Source of the DNA: Candidatus Zipacnadia bacterium
GTDB taxonomy: Bacteria; Armatimonadota; Zipacnadia; Zipacnadales; Zipacnadaceae
Length of the DNA: 5,879 bases
Direction of reading: 5' to 3'
Assembly (NCBI GenBank): GCA_029821255.1
Contig: JALGTS010000083.1
Location: 3,094-8,972, forward strand
In this document: one piece after another, positions 1 to 5,879 of the stretch
Position numbering within the stretch: the stretch's first letter is position 1
Layout: every line of letters begins with the position of its first letter
Translations under genes and position numbers: made by a program
Notes under the pieces: generated by a model
Database searches by the model: none
Told to the model about the DNA's origin: nothing
What the model saw: the letters and a program-made list of their open reading frames with translations, nothing else

Positions 1-1100
1 ATCACCAGCCGGCTCATAACTCGAGCCAACCTCTTCACCGTGCAGACAAGTGCTACAACAAGCTCGGGCAGAAATCTTCCCGAGGCTGAATTGCTCAAAT
101 CTCGCTGATGTTCAGAAATCTGATCAGCGTAGACCGTCAGCATTCGCGGCATAAACACCTTCCACATACTCTTAACGTTCTCAAAATTCCATGGGTTGCG
201 CTTGTGGGGCATAGTCGAGGAGCCAACCTGCTCACTCGCGAAGGCCTCCCCCACCTCGGCGATCTCAGTACGCTGCAGATGACGCATATCATCGGCTAGA
301 TTGGCCAGGACGCCAAACGTTGAGACGAGCGTATGAATGTAGTCTGTCATAAATTCGGCCTCAACAATCTGCGTTGAATACGGTGAGGGCTTCAGCCCCA
401 GTTGTTCCAGCACTTCTCGCTCAAACCTCTGAGGATCAGCCACCAACAGACTACTGGCATTGTAGGCACCCACTGCACCACTGATCTTCCCACGCAGGTT
501 AGCGGCGGCGGCCTGCACCGCCTCAATGCGGCCGCCCAGGCGGCTGACATATTCAGCTACCGCAAAGCCAAAGGTTATCGGCTCGGCATGCTGGCCATGG
601 GTACGACCGATCTGCAGGGTGTCCTTTTCACGGCGGGCCAGATTGATAAGAACTTGCTCCAGGTCCAGCAACCACGGGATTATCACTTCTTTCGTCACTG
701 TCTTAAAGCGCCAGGCCATAGCTGTATCAATGACATCAAAGCTGGTCAGGCCCAGATGGATGTAGGGCCGAGCTTCCGGGCTGACCTCAGCGCGCATCAC
801 GTTGACCAGCGCTCGGATATTATGGTGAATACGGCGCTCTTCTTGGGCAATCGCCTCGGGAGCCACGCGCTCAGCAGCATCGCGGACTTCTTGCGCAATC
901 TGCTGTGAGCAGACTCCCAGATCCGCCAACGCCTGAACCGCCGCGGCCTCAACCAGCGCTTCCGATCTGACCCGGCCCCGCTCGCTCATATATGGCGCCA
1001 GTTGCTCTCTGAGTTCTTCATCCTGGCCATAATACCGAAAATCCAACGGACTTACACAGTCAAAGATTGATATCTGCCTGCTATCGCTATTCGGCGTCAT
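1..1100 (-). CDS. purB: Adenylosuccinate lyase, N-terminal 366 residues (3' end beyond window)
   Basis: Adenylosuccinate lyase is a cytosolic enzyme that removes fumarate from SAICAR and from adenylosuccinate in purine synthesis. Reading leftward from the ATG at 1100-1098, the frame is open for 366 codons and runs off the left edge; family members are usually about 430-480 residues. Superfamily motifs are clear. There is an N-terminal SPLDFRY segment (18-24). HLGLTSFDVIDT (115-126) holds the second active-site His, H115. GRTHGQHAEP (165-174) holds H168, which aligns with general acid His141 of the Bacillus enzyme. The mobile loop GSSTMPHKRNP (293-303) carries the catalytic serine. QRDLSNSASGR (332-342) matches the substrate-binding QRD segment. 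One oddity is HHNI at 92-95, where HDV is usual. The start was chosen because a purine-rich AGGGAAG lies four bases upstream and the SPLDFRY region follows directly. It begins 39 bases after the hydrolase stop. The identification is firm; argininosuccinate lyase and fumarase fit the motifs less well. Confidence 0.95.
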   Translation of the reverse strand, partial: MTPNSDSRQISIFDCVSPLDFRYYGQDEELREQLAPYMSERGRVRSEALVEAAAVQALADLGVCSQQIAQEVRDAAERVAPEAIAQEERRIHHNIRALVNVMRAEVSPEARPYIHLGLTSFDVIDTAMAWRFKTVTKEVIIPWLLDLEQVLINLARREKDTLQIGRTHGQHAEPITFGFAVAEYVSRLGGRIEAVQAAAANLRGKISGAVGAYNASSLLVADPQRFEREVLEQLGLKPSPYSTQIVEAEFMTDYIHTLVSTFGVLANLADDMRHLQRTEIAEVGEAFASEQVGSSTMPHKRNPWNFENVKSMWKVFMPRMLTVYADQISEHQRDLSNSASGRFLPELVVALVCTVKRLARVMSRLV

Positions 1101-1103
1101 TAC

Positions 1104-1123
1104 GCTTCCCTGCCTCCCTCATT
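1104..1123 (-). promoter_or_regulatory. Ribosome binding site region of purB
   Basis: On the minus strand the bases before the purB ATG are purine-rich, with two Shine-Dalgarno-like runs. GAGGGAGG ends about 12 bases from the ATG and AGGGAAG ends four bases from it. The nearer run supports the ATG at 1100. The 39-base gap has no hairpin or promoter-like element that I can see, so purB is probably read from the upstream transcript. Confidence 0.5.
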
Positions 1124-1139
1124 GCAGTGGCTGCCACCA

Positions 1140-3446
1140 TTAGCCTTCGTTGCGCGCTGCACAAACCCTCACCAGCAGTGCTTCCTGCGGGTAGGTCAGC
1201 GGCTGAGTCACTATGTTCGCCTTCTGTCCCAGCTCGGTGAACGTAGTCACTTCTACTCGCTCGGGCAGTACGGGAATCTCCAGTCTAATTCCTGGTACAT
1301 CGGAGTAGAAGAACCACTGCTCACCGTCGCGCACCAGCTCCCACACTCCGCTACTCTGAAAGATATTCACTACAACTTGCCCAGCGAGAGCCACTGACAG
1401 CGGCTGCTGGGCGGGCCGCCCCCCGGTCAGTATGGGTGCAATGCCCCCTGCCAGAAGCGCATAGACACTGCTGCCGGCCTTCACAAAGTGTCGGCGGCTG
1501 CGCTGGCCGGTATTGTGACAGTTCCCGACATGCTTCAATATCCACACCTGCGCCGACGCCGCTGGCCTCCCGTCCAGACTGCACCAGGCAAGTGTACCGT
1601 CCAATTGCCCTGCCCGTACCGACAGTATCCTTTCCTCAATACCAGCTTTCGCCGCATTACTCCCCGCATCCTGCCTCCCAATGAAGGCAAACCGCTCGTA
1701 CGAACTGGAGACAGGGATCCGACTGGGAAGATGAGCGATAACTTGCGGGCTACCACCTAAGGTAACCTGAGCCAGGACCTCGCTCTTCCGCTGTCGGGCC
1801 GCTGGCCGCAGATAGAAGCGATCCGCAGCCACCTGCGGGCAGCCAGGAAACCAGTTAACCACGCGGGCGCCAGCTGCCAGATCATAAACTTCATCAACTA
1901 AGGTTCCATCACCGCTGCGCCATATATCGGGCTCGCTGAAGACCACGCAGACTGTTGAATCCTGCTTGATATCCGCCCTACGAAAGATCTCACCAGCCAA
2001 CGCAACCAGCCCCCAGCGGGCCGGATCAGCCGATACATCAAAGTACGAAAGCTTGCCTGAATCTTGCTGGCAACCGTACGAGAAAAGAATCATACCGTCA
2101 ACGTCCTGCTGCGCCGCACAGCGGGCCGCCTGCAGCAGGCCCTCAGCCCGATACGGATTGGGCCAGCAGACATTCCACTCGCGAATTATCAGCGGTTTGC
2201 CAGCCACTCGTGGCCCACACAGCCGCCGCCGGGCAGTATCTGGCCCGCGCGCCACCAAGGGATCACCCGCTTCAAAATAAGCCAGTACATCACTAGGCCG
2301 ATCTGCCTTAAGCAAGGGATGGGCAAAGTAGTAATTTGCAGCCACAAAATCCAGTTCCGAAGCAACTGCGAAAAGGTCAGCCGGATATTCAAAGTCAGTC
2401 ACCGCACTTATCGGCACCCGCACACCAAGCCCGCGTAGTGCCTGGCGCATGCGCTGAAAGTATTCACGGTGCACCTGAGCTGCAAACTGCCGCGCGTCGG
2501 CCCAGCGGTTAACACTCAGCGGAACAGAGAGCGCCATACCTGGCAGACTGACGGTACCAGCCGTGAGGCTTTCAAAGCCAGCCAACGGTTCAGGGCAATC
2601 CTCATTGCGCCAGGCTCCGACAAGCTGCTCAGTCGTACCATATTTGTCCCGCAGCCAACTATTCCATCGCTGGATAAGCTCGCGCCGATAGGGCGGCATT
2701 ATCCGCCGCCACTCATCTTCATCGGCGAGCAGTCCGTTCTCGTCACATAGCTCAATCGCAGCGACCGTCGGGTCTTCAGCATAACACAAACCTGTGTACG
2801 GATTTGTGTGCTCTACCAATAACTGGCGGGCATACTCTATCTGCAACTCAATGAGCTTATCAGAGAAGAGAGCATACGGCTTGGCACCCCGCCCCAACAG
2901 GCTGCCATTGGCAACGCCTTCTTCCTCCCAGAAGGTACGATAGTCCAACAGATCCAGATAGACCCAAATTCCCCGCCTGCCCAGCGCCGCGATCCAATAA
3001 TCAACTGCATCCAGCTTTTCAGGGTCAATGCGCTGCGGCTGGCCAGCCCGCTGGCGCGGTAGCAATCCGCCCACATCATCAATGTGATGCAGTCGCACCA
3101 AGTTGAAACCAGCCCTGGCGAACCGGTCAGCTATTGCCTCAATGGTGGTACGAGGTTGAAAGACAGCATCCTTCGCGACATTAATGCCCCAAAAGCGGAC
3201 TCGCCTGCCGGCAGGGGTGCAGAAATGGCCCTGATCGTCCACTGCCAGAAAGCCATCCGCACGGGCTAATGGAGAAAGCCGGCTACTGAAGTCCACCAAT
3301 GAGGAGTCCGCAAAGCGCGTGCTGTTGACGTCCAGGTGCGGCTGCTCCTCCAGATTGACCACCCCCGCCTCGTTCCGCCCCCAGACAACAGCATAGGTGG
3401 CCGACAACGCCACAACCAGAGCAAGTAGTGCCACACCTCTACTCAT
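1140..3446 (-). CDS. Exported clan GH-A-like glycoside hydrolase
   Basis: This is a 768-residue protein counted from the ATG at 3446. Residues 4-22 form a hydrophobic export signal or membrane anchor; a cut after A19 is possible. The sequence RRVRFWGIN (81-89) begins a TIM-barrel of GH5-like type, with GFNLVRLHHIDD (113-124) as a typical early strand. E236 in ELCDEN is the likely acid/base, the NYYFAHP segment (371-377) is a later strand, and E423 in IIREWN is the likely nucleophile; the spacing of the two glutamates suits clan GH-A retaining enzymes. After about residue 495 come beta-rich segments, including SLDG (623-626) and NTG (645-647), seen in large multidomain hydrolases. Substrate and family number cannot be assigned. 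The residue before the acid/base is Asp rather than the usual Asn, so altered specificity or lost activity is possible. The start overlaps the deacetylase stop by one base, which implies co-translation and a shared polysaccharide target. A TTG at 3449 is an alternative start adding one residue. Confidence 0.8.
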   Translation of the reverse strand: MSRGVALLALVVALSATYAVVWGRNEAGVVNLEEQPHLDVNSTRFADSSLVDFSSRLSPLARADGFLAVDDQGHFCTPAGRRVRFWGINVAKDAVFQPRTTIEAIADRFARAGFNLVRLHHIDDVGGLLPRQRAGQPQRIDPEKLDAVDYWIAALGRRGIWVYLDLLDYRTFWEEEGVANGSLLGRGAKPYALFSDKLIELQIEYARQLLVEHTNPYTGLCYAEDPTVAAIELCDENGLLADEDEWRRIMPPYRRELIQRWNSWLRDKYGTTEQLVGAWRNEDCPEPLAGFESLTAGTVSLPGMALSVPLSVNRWADARQFAAQVHREYFQRMRQALRGLGVRVPISAVTDFEYPADLFAVASELDFVAANYYFAHPLLKADRPSDVLAYFEAGDPLVARGPDTARRRLCGPRVAGKPLIIREWNVCWPNPYRAEGLLQAARCAAQQDVDGMILFSYGCQQDSGKLSYFDVSADPARWGLVALAGEIFRRADIKQDSTVCVVFSEPDIWRSGDGTLVDEVYDLAAGARVVNWFPGCPQVAADRFYLRPAARQRKSEVLAQVTLGGSPQVIAHLPSRIPVSSSYERFAFIGRQDAGSNAAKAGIEERILSVRAGQLDGTLAWCSLDGRPAASAQVWILKHVGNCHNTGQRSRRHFVKAGSSVYALLAGGIAPILTGGRPAQQPLSVALAGQVVVNIFQSSGVWELVRDGEQWFFYSDVPGIRLEIPVLPERVEVTTFTELGQKANIVTQPLTYPQEALLVRVCAARNEG

Positions 3447-3448
3447 CA
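3444..3448 (-). promoter_or_regulatory. TGATG stop/start overlap between deacetylase and hydrolase
   Basis: On the minus strand the deacetylase stop TGA (3448-3446) and the hydrolase ATG (3446-3444) share the base at 3446. Such overlaps are commonly sites of coupled or re-initiated translation, which keeps the two products in fixed ratio. It is seen directly; the coupling itself is inferred. Confidence 0.8.
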
Positions 3449-5350
3449 ATCGCCGTCCTCCTGACTGCTTGCCAGTGTAGCCTGCGGGGAGGTACCGTGC
3501 AGCGCCACCATCTTAAAGCCACGCCGCTTCAGTTCCTGCAACAAATCCGGCAGAATCTGTATCGTCTCGTCCTCACCATTGTGCAGTAGACAGATACCGC
3601 CGGGCCGTATGTCTCTGAGCAACCCGCTCTTCACATAAGAAGCCGGATCCCCGGAGTAGTTGCTGATGTTAGCTGTCCAGAAGACCGTAGTGTATCCCCA
3701 AAGCCCAGTAGCTTGACGGACGGCCTCATCATAATGGCCACCCGGGGGCCGGAAGAGGGTAACGTTGATCCCAGCAGCCCGGCGAACGGCAGCACGGCTG
3801 CGCACCAGCTCACGCTCAATCTCCCAACCGTTGAGCTTGCGCATATCCCGGTGGGTATACGAATGTGATCCAACCGTGTGACCTCTGGCCACGATTTGCC
3901 GGACCAATTCCGGATATAGATCAACCTGTTTGCCGACCAGAAAGAAGGTGGCCTTGGCCCCCACGCGATCGAGTTGATCAACTATCCACGGCGTAACCTT
4001 AGGATGTGGCCCGTCGTCAAAGGTAAGCGCAACTATCCGACTCACAGAACCTAACTGGTGCAGTTCGCTGGGTGAACCCATTGTCGGGACACCTATATGC
4101 TGGTAGGCTGCCAGCAAATCGCCCCGCAGTCGGGGCAATTGCGGCGAAATGATGAACGCCTGCTCATAATTATCTACCGCCTGCTCGTACGCTCTCTGGG
4201 CCTCCCAGATACGCCCACACAGGTGCTCCCACAACCCCGGATGGGGCTGCAACAGCAGATAGGGCCGTAACAACTCAGCCGTCGTCTGCCGGGCATGCAG
4301 CTCTTGAGAAGTCAGCGTGCGGCTGCCCTTGGCCACAACCACTCCCACCGTGGCCGTACGCAGGATATTTCCCTTCCGGTCATAAGCGTCAACCCGCAAC
4401 TGCTGCCAGCCGTCGGCGATACCCCTCGTCATCACTGTCAAATCAAAGGGCATCTGATTGCTCATCCCCACAAACTTCTTCCCCAGCAGTACCGCCACAT
4501 AGTTGATATCCAGCCTGCCTTTGACCCGCAAGCGCACTCGTACATTCTCTGACACCATCGCACCGTGCCGCGGCGAGATAATCTGGAAATCCGGCTCCTG
4601 GTGCAACAGCCCTTCGCCACCTTCTGGCAGACCAGCTAACACCGGAAGAGACAGAGCAGCCTCGGCAACCGGGTGCCTTTGGGCATAGTACGTTTCTGGA
4701 GCAAACAAACAGTCACTTACCAGCAAACTACAGACCGACAGACCCATCAGCGGTCGTTCAGTGGCAGTAACGGCCTCGGCAAACTGCTGTCTGGCCAGGA
4801 GAGCGGCGGCCCTCACATAGCGCGCCAGAGGCTGGGTCGGCTCAACAGCCAGCACCTGCTGGGCTGCAGCCAGCGCGCTGTCATACAGCCCCCGACGGCA
4901 CTGCAGATAGGCAAGCGCAGCAGTGACCTCGGCTCGCTCAGTAGCCGACAAGTCGCCCTTCAGCAACTCACTGCAGATCCTCAAGCCAGCCTGATCATCG
5001 CCAAGCTGGCAGTAAGCTGCTACCAGTCCCAGCTTTGCCAGCGAGGAGTGAGGGGCCAGCGCTGCTGCTGCTTGGAAGTCAGCTACGGCCTGAGAGCTGT
5101 CGCCCTGCAACAGATGCACAGTACCGAGTCCCGCTCGCGCCTCGGCGCAGCGGCTATCTTGCTGGTAAGCAGCCTCAAACTGTCGGGCAGCACTGGCCAA
5201 CTTGCCCTGCCCTATCAGCCGGCAGCCTGCCAGCAACTTCGGCCCTACCGATGCTGTTGCCCACCCAGGCCAGCATAGGAGGGCCAGCATCGCCAGCCAT
5301 CGCAATCCGCATGCCGCTTTGTAGTTCAGAGGTTGTAACACAGGAAACAT
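3446..5350 (-). CDS. Exported TPR / Ig-like / NodB polysaccharide deacetylase
   Basis: This 634-residue protein probably removes N-acetyl groups from an extracytoplasmic polysaccharide or peptidoglycan. Residues 17-33 form a signal peptide ending in ATA, a good signal peptidase I site. About five TPR units follow (35-205), then a linker, an Ig-like beta domain (254-340), and a further TPR-like pair (352-421). The C-terminal CE4/NodB domain spans about 437-617. Its motifs are TFDDGP (443-448; base D445, metal ligand D446), HSYTH (496-500; ligands H496 and H500), RPPGG (534-538), WTANISNY (558-565) and LLHNG (588-592; H590). The metal triad is complete, so activity is expected, but motif 4 has Asn where Asp is usual. 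The gene lies 87 bases after birA and overlaps the hydrolase gene by one base. The ATG at 5350 is the most upstream start because TGA precedes it immediately in frame. It lacks a well-spaced Shine-Dalgarno, and GTG three codons later is an alternative. The substrate is unknown. Confidence 0.88.
   Translation of the reverse strand: MFPVLQPLNYKAACGLRWLAMLALLCWPGWATASVGPKLLAGCRLIGQGKLASAARQFEAAYQQDSRCAEARAGLGTVHLLQGDSSQAVADFQAAAALAPHSSLAKLGLVAAYCQLGDDQAGLRICSELLKGDLSATERAEVTAALAYLQCRRGLYDSALAAAQQVLAVEPTQPLARYVRAAALLARQQFAEAVTATERPLMGLSVCSLLVSDCLFAPETYYAQRHPVAEAALSLPVLAGLPEGGEGLLHQEPDFQIISPRHGAMVSENVRVRLRVKGRLDINYVAVLLGKKFVGMSNQMPFDLTVMTRGIADGWQQLRVDAYDRKGNILRTATVGVVVAKGSRTLTSQELHARQTTAELLRPYLLLQPHPGLWEHLCGRIWEAQRAYEQAVDNYEQAFIISPQLPRLRGDLLAAYQHIGVPTMGSPSELHQLGSVSRIVALTFDDGPHPKVTPWIVDQLDRVGAKATFFLVGKQVDLYPELVRQIVARGHTVGSHSYTHRDMRKLNGWEIERELVRSRAAVRRAAGINVTLFRPPGGHYDEAVRQATGLWGYTTVFWTANISNYSGDPASYVKSGLLRDIRPGGICLLHNGEDETIQILPDLLQELKRRGFKMVALHGTSPQATLASSQEDGD
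3457..3462 (-). promoter_or_regulatory. AGGAGG Shine-Dalgarno site of the hydrolase gene
   Basis: A perfect AGGAGG lies inside the last codons of the deacetylase gene, where it also encodes part of its Gln-Glu-Asp tail. It is 10 bases from the ATG at 3446 and 7 bases from the in-frame TTG at 3449. The 7-base spacing is nearer the usual optimum, so TTG initiation cannot be excluded, but ATG is preferred by codon and by the TGATG overlap. Confidence 0.75.
3500..4042 (-). other. NodB / CE4 catalytic domain of the deacetylase
   Basis: Residues 437-617 hold all five CE4 motifs in normal order. The metal-dependent triad is D446, H496 and H500, with D445 as the expected base and H590 in the final LLH motif as the expected acid. 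Motif 3 reads RPPGGHYD rather than the common RPPYG form. Known CE4 substrates include peptidoglycan GlcNAc or MurNAc, chitin, PNAG and acetylxylan; the motifs do not tell these apart. Confidence 0.92.
4088..4297 (-). other. Second TPR-like segment of the deacetylase
   Basis: Residues 352-421 are helical in character and contain one good TPR-like unit at about 372-405, with small and aromatic residues at the expected helix-packing positions (an AYEQAVDNYEQAF core and a Pro after the second helix). It sits between the Ig-like and NodB domains and may hold the catalytic domain against a partner protein. Confidence 0.6.
4331..4591 (-). other. Ig-like beta-sandwich domain of the deacetylase
   Basis: Residues 254-340 match the layout of bacterial Ig-like domains on secreted proteins: an opening ISPRHGAMV strand, alternating hydrophobic strands, a central Pro-Phe near 301-302, DGWQQLRVDAYD near 313-324, a Gly-Asn turn and a final valine-rich strand. 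Such domains usually bind carbohydrate or act as spacers. The fold is inferred from pattern only. Confidence 0.6.
4736..5248 (-). other. N-terminal TPR array of the deacetylase
   Basis: Residues 35-205 form about five 34-residue helix-turn-helix units, with starts near 35, 69, 103, 139 and 173. Each has the small residues and the Ala/Pro positions typical of TPR, for example a GDSSQAVADFQAAAALAP stretch in the second unit. TPR arrays bind proteins; here the partner would lie outside the cytoplasmic membrane. The fifth unit is degenerate. Confidence 0.8.
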
Positions 5351-5437
5351 TCACCATCAACGAGAAGCTTATCACACCAAACAGGAGCACAACTGTCTCC
5401 TCACAGTAGGAAGACCCGTCCGCAGATAGCCACCTCA
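5351..5437 (-). other. Intergenic gap between birA and the deacetylase gene
   Basis: The 87 bases hold no convincing terminator hairpin or spaced -35/-10 pair. The notable element is GAGGAG at 5397-5402, a good Shine-Dalgarno sequence six bases before GTG at 5390-5388. That GTG opens a different frame from the deacetylase, running 71 codons to 5175. The gap could therefore carry a leader peptide or mark an undetected frameshift, or the match may be chance. Confidence 0.4.
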
Positions 5438-5879
5438 CTATCTTCTCGTCACCAGCTCCACCTCGCCAGCAGTAATCTCACGCCGCCCCTTGGCTGTGTC
5501 AACCACCAACGTCCCCGTGTCTGTCACCGCCATCGCCATTCCGCAGATCATCTCCTGCCCGACACTAATTTGCACACGCTGGCCCAACACACTCTCAAAT
5601 CTGCGATATCGGCCGACGACCGCTGCCGGCCCAGCGCTGCGAAACTGCTGGTAGGTGTCATCCATCTTCCCAAGTATACCCACCAGCACTTCCTCGCGAG
5701 GCAGAGGCGCCCCATAATGGCTCTCCAAAGTAGTCAGGAGTGTCCCGACCCGAACCTGCAGCGACTCGGACGGGCCATTGACATTTAAGCCAATTCCTAC
5801 CACCACCGCATCGCCTCGGCGCTCCAGAAGGATGCCGCCAACTTTGCGGTCTGCGATCAGCAGATCATTGGGCCATTTG
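5438..5879 (-). CDS. birA: Biotin-[acetyl-CoA-carboxylase] ligase, C-terminal 146 residues (5' end beyond window)
   Basis: The enzyme activates biotin to biotinyl-AMP and transfers it to the lysine of biotin carboxyl carrier protein in the cytosol. The gene enters from the right edge and ends at TAG (5440-5438). The visible part begins with KWPND (visible residues 1-5), followed by RKVGGILLE (11-19), in which K12 aligns with the active-site Lys183 of E. coli BirA. GIGLNVN (28-34) is a further core motif of the catalytic domain. A C-terminal SH3-like domain follows from about GQRV (99-102) to the end. Whether the missing N-terminus has a DNA-binding repressor domain (bifunctional BirA) or not (ligase only) cannot be seen. 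An internal GTG at 5806 should not be taken as the start, because the catalytic motifs lie upstream of it in the same open frame. The family identification is firm. Confidence 0.94.
   Translation of the reverse strand, partial: KWPNDLLIADRKVGGILLERRGDAVVVGIGLNVNGPSESLQVRVGTLLTTLESHYGAPLPREEVLVGILGKMDDTYQQFRSAGPAAVVGRYRRFESVLGQRVQISVGQEMICGMAMAVTDTGTLVVDTAKGRREITAGEVELVTRR

Noticed and set aside
402..908. A 168-codon open frame on the plus strand
   Set aside because: It is antisense to purB, whose opposite frame has unmistakable lyase motifs; the plus-strand product shows no recognisable features.
1087..1140. A 17-codon minus-strand frame starting at TAATG over the hydrolase stop and ending inside purB
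   Set aside because: Its start overlap is suggestive, but the product is very short and featureless, and the Shine-Dalgarno spacing is too short. It is most likely chance.
5222..5233. Possible lipobox LAGC at residues 40-43 of the deacetylase
   Set aside because: A lysine and proline separate it from the hydrophobic core of the signal peptide, and the cysteine fits within the first TPR helix. The signal peptidase I site at ATA (31-33) fits better.
4673..5278. A 201-codon open frame on the plus strand
   Set aside because: It lies fully inside the deacetylase gene on the opposite strand, under the TPR coding region, and its translation shows no domain or motif.
5368..5392. Possible promoter (TTGTGC ... 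TGATAA on the minus strand) before the deacetylase
   Set aside because: The spacer is only about 12 bases, far from the usual 17, and the first hexamer is a weak match.
5438..5806. A 122-residue protein starting at GTG 5806
   Set aside because: The same frame stays open to the right edge and contains the biotin ligase KWPND and KVGGILLE motifs, so this is an internal codon of a larger gene.

Overview
The window is a gene-dense bacterial chromosome segment of moderately high GC. All four genes lie on the minus strand, so transcription runs from right to left. In transcription order they are: the 3' end of a biotin-protein ligase gene (birA, cut by the right edge); a secreted TPR / Ig-like / NodB-type polysaccharide deacetylase; a secreted clan GH-A-like glycoside hydrolase; and the 5' three quarters or so of adenylosuccinate lyase (purB, cut by the left edge). 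I see no RNA gene, mobile element, CRISPR array, integrase, tandem repeat or convincing rho-independent terminator. The longest non-coding gap is 87 bases, so no stretch over 300 bases lacks a gene. The gaps are 87 bases (birA to deacetylase), none (deacetylase to hydrolase, which share one base) and 39 bases (hydrolase to purB). This spacing suggests one co-directional transcription unit, although no promoter is convincing.

The two middle genes are the most interesting part. The 634-residue protein has an export signal, an N-terminal TPR array, an Ig-like beta domain, a second TPR-like segment and a C-terminal CE4/NodB catalytic domain with its metal-binding Asp-His-His residues intact. Its stop codon overlaps the start of the next gene as TGATG. 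That gene encodes a roughly 768-residue exported protein with a TIM-barrel hydrolase domain and C-terminal beta-rich segments. Paired deacetylase and hydrolase activities acting on one exported polysaccharide are known as fusions in PgaB and PelA. Here they would be two coupled polypeptides, with the TPR part carried on the deacetylase. No synthase or exporter gene is visible, so this parallel is an inference.

The flanking genes are housekeeping: biotin transfer to carboxylase carrier protein, and two steps of purine synthesis. The PurB is divergent. It has the active-site loop and the general-acid histidine, but reads HHNI where most family members have HDV.

The organism cannot be named from this sequence. 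Secreted TPR-NodB and GH-A proteins beside housekeeping genes fit an uncultured or deep-branching bacterium; an Armatimonadota-like lineage is only a low-confidence guess.
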